Assembly (NCBI GenBank): GCA_965659415.1
Contig: CBFHVA010000012.1
Coordinates: forward strand, 9,954-73,953
DNA length: 64,000 bases
Origin: Phaeocystidibacter sp965659415
GTDB lineage: Bacteria > Bacteroidota > Bacteroidia > Flavobacteriales > Schleiferiaceae
Reading direction: 5' to 3'
The notes under the pieces were generated by a model. The model searched no databases, had not been told where the DNA came from, and worked only from the letters and a program-made list of their open reading frames with translations. The first letter of the stretch is position 1. Each line of letters starts with the position of its first letter. The position numbers were made by a program, and so were the translations under genes. Of the stretch, positions 42,453 through 49,489 are shown piece after piece.

Positions 42453-43616
42453 ATGCCTCGACTGGATATTTATAGAAATAAAAACGTTTGGAAGCTCGTG
42501 CTTTTCGTGTTTGCCTTGTTGATTGGCGCTGGCACCTTGTGGTACACAGAATCATTCCTCAAGGAGCTCAGAGATGGCGAAGAACGCTCGGTACGAATTT
42601 GGGCACACGCGGTGCGTGTATTTTCTTCAGGAGCAGCAACTGGTGATGTGAGCTTGTATGGGAGAATTTTCGAAGAGAATAGAACCATCCCAATCATCAT
42701 GACCGATGGGGAGGGTACGGTGATTACACATAGAAATTTAGATTCCCTCAAAGCGCTCAACCCAAGATACGTGGAGCGTTTGATACCTATTATGGCCGAA
42801 GAAAACGAGCCGATTGAGATTGAATATGCCGAGGGTCGAAAGAACTATGTGTATTATCAAGAATCCATATTGCTTAAACAACTTCGGATGTATCCATGGA
42901 TACTACTTGGCGTCATAGGGTTGTTCATAGGCATCTCTTATTTCGCGTTCTCAGCGGCTCGAAGAACGGAGCAAGAGCGGGTTTGGAGTGGTATGGCAAA
43001 AGAAACAGCACACCAGATTGGAACTCCGTTGAGCTCCATGCTGGGTTGGATTGAGTTGTTGCGCACGCAAGGCGTTGACGAGCAAGCGTTAAACGAAATG
43101 AGCACCGATGTGAATCGGTTGGAGATGATTACGGCGCGCTTCTCAAAAATAGGATCCATTCCAGAGCTGAAGAATGAGAACGCAGTGGAAGCTGTGAGAG
43201 AATCACTCAACTACTTGCGTCAAAGAACTAGTAAGAAGATTGAGTTCGATTTTCAATACCCAGAATCTGAAATTATCATCCCGATTAACAAACAGCTGTT
43301 CAGCTGGGTGATGGAGAATTTGATTCGAAACGCCGTAGATGCCATTGACGGTGCAGGGTCCATTGAGGTTCTCATGGAAGAGGCCGGGAGAAATGTAAAA
43401 ATAGACGTGGTAGATACGGGAAAGGGCTTGACGCGCAATCAGTATAAAGCCATTTTCCGACCAGGGTTTACCACTAAGGCGAGAGGCTGGGGACTTGGAC
43501 TGAGCTTGGCAAAGAGAATAGTGGAGGACTATCACGAAGGGAAGATTTTTGTACTGCGCAGTGAACCCGGTGAAGGGACGACCATTCGCGTGCTTATTCC
43601 CATCTTTGAAGGATGA
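42453..43616 (+). CDS. Sensor histidine kinase
   Basis: 387 residues. TM1 about 12-32 (WKLVLFVFALLIGAGTLWY) and TM2 about 148-168 (PWILLGVIGLFIGISYFAF) enclose a ~115-residue periplasmic sensor domain with no recognised fold. The H-box MAKETAHQIGTPLSSMLG has phosphorylated His187; N-box WVMENLIRNAVDAI, D-box VDVVDTGKGL and the G-box GWGLGLSLAKRIV form the ATPase domain. No response regulator is adjacent (orphan). ATGA overlap (4 bases) with hemW. Confidence 0.9.
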   Translation: MPRLDIYRNKNVWKLVLFVFALLIGAGTLWYTESFLKELRDGEERSVRIWAHAVRVFSSGAATGDVSLYGRIFEENRTIPIIMTDGEGTVITHRNLDSLKALNPRYVERLIPIMAEENEPIEIEYAEGRKNYVYYQESILLKQLRMYPWILLGVIGLFIGISYFAFSAARRTEQERVWSGMAKETAHQIGTPLSSMLGWIELLRTQGVDEQALNEMSTDVNRLEMITARFSKIGSIPELKNENAVEAVRESLNYLRQRTSKKIEFDFQYPESEIIIPINKQLFSWVMENLIRNAVDAIDGAGSIEVLMEEAGRNVKIDVVDTGKGLTRNQYKAIFRPGFTTKARGWGLGLSLAKRIVEDYHEGKIFVLRSEPGEGTTIRVLIPIFEG

Positions 43617-44737
43617 GCGGCATCTATTTACACGTGCCTTTTTGCCGTAAGGCGTGTCATTATTGTGACTTTCACTTCAGTACGTCGTTTAAGACATACC
43701 GAGCGGTTGTAGATGCCATGAACGCTGAACTCCTCTACTGGAGCGAGGCATGGCCAGCTCCAATTCAAACGATTTACTTGGGCGGAGGGACACCGAGTGT
43801 TCTTGAAGAGTCAGATCTAAGGACTTTGCTGGACACCCTCAAGACTCATTATAAGGTAGAATCGGGAGCTGAGGTCACCCTAGAAGCAAACCCTGAGGAT
43901 ATTTCATCAGTGAAACTCCATGAATGGAGAAGGCTCGGTGTGAACCGGCTGAGCATGGGCGTTCAATCATTTTTCGATGATGAGCTTGAATGGATGAACA
44001 GGAATCACAAGGCCGAGAAGTCGATGTCGTCCATCAAGATGGCGCAGGATGCGGGCTTTGAGAATATTACCATCGACCTAATTTATGGCGTACCGGTTTC
44101 GAATGATGAGCGTTGGGCGCGCAACGTGAACCTTGCCTTGGAGTCTGGAGTTCCCCACATTTCAGCTTATGCCCTAACCGTGGAGCCAAAAACGGCTCTA
44201 GCTTTTGACGTGCTAAAAGGCAGGGTTGAGTCGCCTTCCGAAGAAGATTCCCACCGACAGTTTATGTATCTGCGAAAGACATTAATTGATGCGGGTTTTG
44301 TACCGTACGAGATATCGAATTTTGGAAAACCTGGCTGGCATAGCAAGCACAATAGCAACTATTGGAACGGCGTCCCTTATTTAGGAATTGGTCCTGGGGC
44401 TCACAGTTTTGACGGAGAAGTGAGAAGATGGAGTGTGAGCAATAATGCCCGCTACACTAAATCAGTAGCCAATAGGGAAACTTGGTTTGAAGATGAGCAC
44501 CTATCTACCAAAGACCGTTACAATGAATGGGTAATGACAGGCTTGCGACGGAACGTGGGTATCTCGTTGGAAGAGGTTAAAGTCAGGTTTGGAGATGATT
44601 TTTACTCCTCGCTGCATGAAGGTTCCAAACCCCATCTGTTAAGCGGAAAGTTGAAATGGGAAGGAGATCGGTTGGTGCTTACCGAAGAGGGTTTATTTTT
44701 AGCAGATGGAATCGCTTCAGATTTATTCGTGTTATGA
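43613..44737 (+). CDS. hemW: Radical SAM haem chaperone HemW (coproporphyrinogen III oxidase-like)
   Basis: 374 residues. The radical SAM motif is CRKACHYCDF (CxxxCxxC); GGGTPS and EANPED bind SAM. Length and sequence fit HemW, which inserts haem into respiratory proteins, rather than HemN, which is longer. Start ATG 43613 overlaps the kinase stop by 4 bases and its end overlaps the next gene by 4 bases (ATGA at 44734-44737), so kinase, hemW and cyclase-family gene are coupled. Confidence 0.93.
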   Translation: MSGIYLHVPFCRKACHYCDFHFSTSFKTYRAVVDAMNAELLYWSEAWPAPIQTIYLGGGTPSVLEESDLRTLLDTLKTHYKVESGAEVTLEANPEDISSVKLHEWRRLGVNRLSMGVQSFFDDELEWMNRNHKAEKSMSSIKMAQDAGFENITIDLIYGVPVSNDERWARNVNLALESGVPHISAYALTVEPKTALAFDVLKGRVESPSEEDSHRQFMYLRKTLIDAGFVPYEISNFGKPGWHSKHNSNYWNGVPYLGIGPGAHSFDGEVRRWSVSNNARYTKSVANRETWFEDEHLSTKDRYNEWVMTGLRRNVGISLEEVKVRFGDDFYSSLHEGSKPHLLSGKLKWEGDRLVLTEEGLFLADGIASDLFVL

Positions 44738-45567
44738 AGAAGCAACTCATTGTATGTATTGGAATAATGCTCGTGAGCGCATGCACTGAAGCGCCGCAGA
44801 ATGAACAAAATAAGAATATGGAAGTTCGATTTACCCACTTGGAGCAGGAGTATGCAGCCGACTTAACTCATCCGTTAGACCTGAGTGTTCCTATAGACAC
44901 ATCCGGTCCGCTGGCTTGGTATCTCGACCATCCCAATATCGAGGCGGTCCGCGATGAGAATTGGGTGGGTGTTGTAGCTGAAGGCGGTTCTGTGAACTTT
45001 AGAAATATTCATTTCAATCCTCACGGGCATGGAACACATACGGAAGGCCCCGGACATGTGGAGTCAACCGTACATTCCATAAATCAATCTTTCAACCGAT
45101 TTCATTTTACTGCAGCGGTTATTACCGTGAGCCCCAGAAAACTTGAGAATGGTGATGAGGTTATTTACTGGGAAATGATGGCCGAACAAGTTGAAGCTCT
45201 GCGACCCCAAGCCGTGGTTATCCGCTCCAGTACCGAGGATAACAGAAATAGGAACTGGTCGAACAGTAATCCACCATATTTAGATGCCTATGCGGCAGAG
45301 CGGTTGGCGGGCCTTGACGTTGAACACCTCTTGATAGATTTACCTTCCGTGGACCGAGAGAGCGACGAGGGTAAACTTGCCGCCCATAAAGCCTTTTGGA
45401 GATTGAATGGCGAGAAGCGTATGAACGCTACCATCACTGAACTCATCCATGTGCCTGCAGAAGTTGCGGATGGACTGTATCTCCTAAACCTTCAAGTCGG
45501 AGCCTTCGAGAATGATGCTTCTCCAAGTCGGCCTGTACTCTATCAAGCAATAATTATAACTAAATAA
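44734..45567 (+). CDS. Cyclase-family (kynurenine-formamidase-like) lipoprotein
   Basis: 277 residues from ATG 44734; the longer frame from 44656 lies inside hemW. The N-terminus is a lipoprotein signal (QLIVCIGIMLVSAC, lipid Cys17), which is unusual for arylformamidases; an internal ATG at residue 29 (MEVRFTHLEQEY) would give a cytosolic form. The metal site of the family is HxGTHxDxPxH; here it reads HGHGTHTEGPGH (97-108), so the first His is displaced and Asp is replaced by Glu104. I recall similar divergent versions in flavobacteria. Related cyclase proteins hydrolyse N-formylkynurenine or isatin. Function here is uncertain. Confidence 0.75.
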   Translation: MKKQLIVCIGIMLVSACTEAPQNEQNKNMEVRFTHLEQEYAADLTHPLDLSVPIDTSGPLAWYLDHPNIEAVRDENWVGVVAEGGSVNFRNIHFNPHGHGTHTEGPGHVESTVHSINQSFNRFHFTAAVITVSPRKLENGDEVIYWEMMAEQVEALRPQAVVIRSSTEDNRNRNWSNSNPPYLDAYAAERLAGLDVEHLLIDLPSVDRESDEGKLAAHKAFWRLNGEKRMNATITELIHVPAEVADGLYLLNLQVGAFENDASPSRPVLYQAIIITK

Positions 45568-45615
45568 AGTTATAATATGTAATTATAATATCATTTTATT
45601 ATATTTGATCAAATA
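45553..45615. promoter_or_regulatory. Palindromic operator-like region with -7 box upstream of satD
   Basis: Three elements in an AT-rich 63-base stretch: an inverted repeat ATTATAACT (45553-45561) / AGTTATAAT (45568-45576) spaced by 6 bases; an exact -7 box TATATTTG (45600-45607); and a 14-base perfect palindrome TATTTGATCAAATA (45602-45615) overlapping the box and ending 2 bases before ATG 45618. The first repeat spans the stop codon of the preceding gene. This looks like a repressor-controlled promoter. The SatD protein carries its own HTH, so autoregulation is possible. Confidence 0.6.
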
Positions 45616-45617
45616 AT

Positions 45618-46211
45618 ATGATAATGTGGTGTGTAATAACAGGTGATGTCGTTAAGTCGCAGTCTTCCACTGTAGCTTGGCTTGATGTATTGAAGAAGGC
45701 ACTCTCCGAAATAGCCACAGAAGGCAAGGATTGGGAGGTTTTTCGTGGAGATAGTTTCCAGTTGATAGCTCCAATTCAGGATACGATTTACACTGTAGTT
45801 ATTTTAAAGGCGGCGCTCAAGTCCCACAACTTGGATGTTCGATTGGGCATTGGCTTAGGTGAGGTTTCTCAATGGGCTCCTCGAATATCTGAATCTCAAG
45901 GGAGCGCTTTTGTGCATTCGGGAGAAGCATTTGATGGTTTGGGGAGGCAGCTGATGGCGGTGCGCTCCGTTTTACCTAATCATTTTCTCATAGAGTCGGG
46001 CTTTGCGTTTATGTCGTTTGTCATAGAAACATGGTCTGAAGCAATGGCGCGCACCATGCATCAAAAAATGTTACGTCCCCATCGAACACAGAGTATTGTT
46101 GCAGAAGAGTTGGGAGTGGCTCAAAGCTATATAAGTGCGGTTCAAAAACGTGCGGGTCTCAAAGAATTGTTGCAATTTGAGGAGGCGTTTCAAAAATCGT
46201 TGCTTTCTTAA
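45618..46211 (+). CDS. SatD-family protein: cyclase/GGDEF-like palm fold with C-terminal HTH
   Basis: 197 residues (ATG 45618; ATG 45624 also possible). The order of motifs resembles class III nucleotide cyclases and GGDEF domains: ITGDVVKS (Asp10), VFRGDSFQLI (Asp45), VRLGIGLGEV (74-83, like RIGIHTGEV) and HSGEAFDGLGRQL (100-112, like GEAVNLAARL; catalytic Asn changed to Asp). The two metal-type Asp are present. The C-terminus has a helix-turn-helix RTQSIVAEELGVAQSYISAVQKR (156-178). Pfam SatD (named from the Streptococcus mutans sat operon) is the matching family; biochemical function is not known. Stop and next start overlap at 46211 (TAATG). Confidence 0.8.
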   Translation: MIMWCVITGDVVKSQSSTVAWLDVLKKALSEIATEGKDWEVFRGDSFQLIAPIQDTIYTVVILKAALKSHNLDVRLGIGLGEVSQWAPRISESQGSAFVHSGEAFDGLGRQLMAVRSVLPNHFLIESGFAFMSFVIETWSEAMARTMHQKMLRPHRTQSIVAEELGVAQSYISAVQKRAGLKELLQFEEAFQKSLLS

Positions 46212-46921
46212 TGCTTTTCTATAAACTCTTACTCGCCCACGTACTAGGGGATTTTGTACTCCAATCCAATCGCTGGGTGGAACACAAGAGAAAAGAACAT
46301 TTTAAGTCCCCTTACCTTTACATACATGGTTGCATACACGGCATACTGACTCTCTTACTTATTTTACCAGCTACCTATAATCCTTGGCGGATTGTAGCGG
46401 TCATTTCCATTTCACACATTCTCATTGACGGCCTTAAGGGCCGATTGGATGGCACGTTGAATCCGCGTCAGCTGTTCTGGATCGATCAAGCTTTGCACCT
46501 TGTAGTCCTATTTTATTGCGTTGTCGACTACCGTGGTTTTCTGGGGTTCATCCCTGCAATAAATTGGGAACTCTTGTTGCTCGCTGTTGTTTTGTTAACA
46601 ACCGTTTCCAGTAGGGTGATTCAAATTATAATGAGCCGTTGGAGATTGCCAGAGGACGACCCTGAAGCCTCGCTTCCCAAAACAGGCGCCTATATCGGAA
46701 TATTGGAAAGGCTTTTTGTTTTTGGATTTATTTTACTCCAACAATGGTCGGTGATTGGTTTGCTTATTGCAGCAAAGTCTGTTTTCAGATTCAGTGATTT
46801 ATCACGAGCAAAAGATCGCAAACTGACGGAGTATATTTTAATAGGAAGGCTATTGAGCTTTGGACTGGCTATACTAATCGGACTCGGATATATAAAAGTG
46901 AATGAGAGCATATCTTACTAA
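46211..46921 (+). CDS. DUF3307 polytopic membrane protein
   Basis: 236 residues, about 6 hydrophobic helices. The N-terminal half has metal-site-like motifs: His10xxxAsp14 (AHVLGDFVLQS), His39 and His43 (YIHGCIHG), His69xxxAsp73 (SHILIDGLKG). The HxxxD pattern resembles the YdjM/membrane-bound metal-dependent hydrolases. Family known as DUF3307, paired with SatD in Bacteroidota. Start at the satD stop (TAATG), and its end overlaps the next gene start by 20 bases. Function unknown. Confidence 0.8.
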   Translation: MLFYKLLLAHVLGDFVLQSNRWVEHKRKEHFKSPYLYIHGCIHGILTLLLILPATYNPWRIVAVISISHILIDGLKGRLDGTLNPRQLFWIDQALHLVVLFYCVVDYRGFLGFIPAINWELLLLAVVLLTTVSSRVIQIIMSRWRLPEDDPEASLPKTGAYIGILERLFVFGFILLQQWSVIGLLIAAKSVFRFSDLSRAKDRKLTEYILIGRLLSFGLAILIGLGYIKVNESISY

Positions 46922-49454
46922 GTGGGCCCTGCTGTTTGCCTTGAGTGTAACGGCGTTAAATTCTTACTCCCAAAACAGGATTACGGGTGTTGTATTGGAT
47001 GCAGAAACGGGCTTCCCCATTCCCTTCGCAGGGCTCACGCTCGATAATGACAACAGAGGAACTATCGCCAGTGCTGAAGGTGAATTCGACTTAAAATGGC
47101 AAGGAGAGGCCGAGGTTATCCGTGTGCGGGCTTTTGGATATAAAAATCAATCTATTCCCTATACGGGTCAATCTGAGATCAACATAGAGCTAGAGCCTAA
47201 CAGTACAATCATTGCAGAGGTGGAGGTTGAAGCTGGGGAGAATCCCTTGCACAGAATCATCCAAAATGTAATTGACGCGCGCGATGAGAACAACCCTCTT
47301 TCCTTGGATGCCTTTAGCTACGAAACCTATTCGAAGTTCGTTTTCACCTTGGTTCAAGATAGCATTGGTCCAGATTTCGACACCATACGGGTTCCAATTG
47401 ACACGACTCGTCCAGAACTCGGGGACAGTATAGTACGAATTGATTCGAGCAATTACTTTAACCGGCAGTTTGCTGAGAAGCAGCACTTCTTTCTTATGGA
47501 GTCCGTTACTGAAAGGAAGTACGCACAGGGTCGCGACAACGAAAGGGTATTGGCAACCCGAATTTCAGGACTCCAAACCCCTCTTTTTGTGCTATTGTCC
47601 AATGAAATGCAGTCGTTTAGTTTTTACGATAACTACATCGAAATATTGGGATCGGAGCGGGTTAACCCGGTTGCTCCAGGAGCCATAGGTCGATATGTTT
47701 ATGTTTCGGAAGACACATCCATCTACGGCACGGATACCACGTTCGTAATTCAGTACTTCCCCGAGCCGGACCATCGCTTTAAAGGGATGGATGGAACACT
47801 TTATATTTCCTCTGATAACTGGTCGGTAACACGCGTTATAGCTCGACCTACAGGCCAAGACTTGTTGGGGATTGCCATGGGAGAAGGAGAGGTTTTTGGG
47901 GTCGAAATCCAACAGTTCTATGAGAAGGTGGAGGGACACTATTTCCCATCCCAACTCACGATGGATTTGCGCAGGTTCTCGACGGACGATGAAACAGGAG
48001 GGTCAGCGGTAATCATGTCGACCGGTGAGGCAGATCCGGTTGGATTGGGAACTACTCAGTTGAAGAATATCCAAATTAATCCTCCATTGGAGCGGCGAGA
48101 TGTTGAGAGGATTTCGGTAGAGATTGATCCAATGGCTGCAGAGCGAAGTGAAGCGTTTTGGTACGGCTATAGAGGTGATTCGTTGACGCTTCGAGAGCGC
48201 AGAACGTACACCTTTATGGATAGCATCGGTGAAGAACTCAACGTGGACCGAAATCTGAAATGGCTGTTGGCTCTCCAAACAGGAAAAATCAGATGGGGTT
48301 ATTTCGACTTCAACGTAGATAAGTTGTTGCGATATAACGTTTACGAAGGGATCCGCCTCGGGATGGGGGTGCAGACTAGCCCTAAATTGTCCGAGTACTT
48401 TAGCATAGGTGGAAACTTTGCTTACGGCACGGGAGATAATGTTTGGAAATACGGATACTTCGGAGAGATTCATTTGAACAAGCCTACCGAAACAAAGCTT
48501 TTTGGAGGATACTCATTTGATATATACGAAACCGGCGGAACACGATACAACCTGCAACGGAAAACCATCTTGGGAGATTTGGATTATCGCTTCTTGAACA
48601 TTCCTACTTTTGATGAGGTGAGTGATGCCTATGTAGGTATTTCGCATCGTATTTGGCCCAATTGGCGTGCTAGGTTATCCGCGCATAGAATCAACACCTT
48701 CACATCTGGCGGGTACCAGTACAGATCTGAACCGGATGCCTTTGTGGGCATCAATGGTTTTAACACGGCCATGCTCCGTTTGGAAATGGAGTATGCTCCA
48801 AATGATCGATTCATGTCAGGCGTATTTGGATTGCGCGCACTTGATGTCACCTATCCGAGGTTCAGAGTGAGCTATGAGGAAAGTCTCGACGGGATGTTTG
48901 ATCAGAATTTCCCTTATCGAAGATTGGATGCAATGGTTCAGCATCAAGTAGAAAGGGTCTACTCGGGTGTTACCACTTTCACCTTAACAGGATCCTATAT
49001 CAACAAAAATTTACCATATCCATTCCTTGCAGGACCCGATGCGAATGGGTCACTTCTTGCAGGTGGTTTTTTTAATTCGATCATCAATCAAGTGGCCACA
49101 GTACGCGGATTCGAAACGATGCTCTTTAATCAATATGCGGCCAATCAATTTGTGGCGTTAGATGTTCGACATAGTTTTGAAGACCGGCTATTTAGCATTG
49201 GCGAATGGGCGCCGACCATTGAATTGGTATACCGAACCACTTTTGGGATGCTCAACAATCCAGAGGATCACTTTGGTGTGAATTTGAGAGACTCCCGATA
49301 CGGTTACCACGAAGCTGGAGTGGAAATCAACAATATTTGGAGCGGTTTAGGTGTGGGTTTCTATCAGCGTTTTGGAGCATATTATCAGGGAGAATATGAA
49401 GATAATTTTGCTTTGAAACTGACGTATAGATTCACCGGTTTTGGAGGTTTTTGA
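46902..49454 (+). CDS. DUF5686 / carboxypeptidase-like regulatory domain outer-membrane protein
   Basis: 850 residues. Signal peptide (WALLFALSVTALNSYSQ), then a carboxypeptidase-regulatory-like domain (about 25-105: ITGVVLDAETGFPIPFAGLTL ... INIELEP), then a long DUF5686-like region starting IIQNVIDARDENNPLSLDAFSYETYSKF, and a C-terminal ~350-residue beta-barrel (FNSIINQVATVRGFE ... LKLTYRFTGFGGF). It has no plug or TonB box. Likely outer-membrane located; function unknown. The start ATG overlaps the DUF3307 gene by 20 bases, suggesting coupling. Confidence 0.8.
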   Translation: MRAYLTKWALLFALSVTALNSYSQNRITGVVLDAETGFPIPFAGLTLDNDNRGTIASAEGEFDLKWQGEAEVIRVRAFGYKNQSIPYTGQSEINIELEPNSTIIAEVEVEAGENPLHRIIQNVIDARDENNPLSLDAFSYETYSKFVFTLVQDSIGPDFDTIRVPIDTTRPELGDSIVRIDSSNYFNRQFAEKQHFFLMESVTERKYAQGRDNERVLATRISGLQTPLFVLLSNEMQSFSFYDNYIEILGSERVNPVAPGAIGRYVYVSEDTSIYGTDTTFVIQYFPEPDHRFKGMDGTLYISSDNWSVTRVIARPTGQDLLGIAMGEGEVFGVEIQQFYEKVEGHYFPSQLTMDLRRFSTDDETGGSAVIMSTGEADPVGLGTTQLKNIQINPPLERRDVERISVEIDPMAAERSEAFWYGYRGDSLTLRERRTYTFMDSIGEELNVDRNLKWLLALQTGKIRWGYFDFNVDKLLRYNVYEGIRLGMGVQTSPKLSEYFSIGGNFAYGTGDNVWKYGYFGEIHLNKPTETKLFGGYSFDIYETGGTRYNLQRKTILGDLDYRFLNIPTFDEVSDAYVGISHRIWPNWRARLSAHRINTFTSGGYQYRSEPDAFVGINGFNTAMLRLEMEYAPNDRFMSGVFGLRALDVTYPRFRVSYEESLDGMFDQNFPYRRLDAMVQHQVERVYSGVTTFTLTGSYINKNLPYPFLAGPDANGSLLAGGFFNSIINQVATVRGFETMLFNQYAANQFVALDVRHSFEDRLFSIGEWAPTIELVYRTTFGMLNNPEDHFGVNLRDSRYGYHEAGVEINNIWSGLGVGFYQRFGAYYQGEYEDNFALKLTYRFTGFGGF

Positions 49455-49468
49455 AATTCCTACCTTTG
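49440..49468 (+). promoter_or_regulatory. Promoter of the RND/MMPL permease gene
   Basis: TACCTTTG at 49461-49468 and TTTG at 49440-49443, 17 bases apart; ATG follows 21 bases later at 49490. It overlaps the end of the previous gene. Confidence 0.6.
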
Positions 49469-49489
49469 AGCCAGACGATTTAAAAGGCC

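Noticed and set aside
44656..44733. N-terminal extension of the cyclase-family gene
   Set aside because: It lies wholly inside hemW in another frame and adds an Arg-rich stretch before a normal lipoprotein signal.
45541..45617. AT-rich palindromic stretch as a replication origin or att site
   Set aside because: No DnaA boxes, no integrase and no flanking direct repeats; an operator explains it better.
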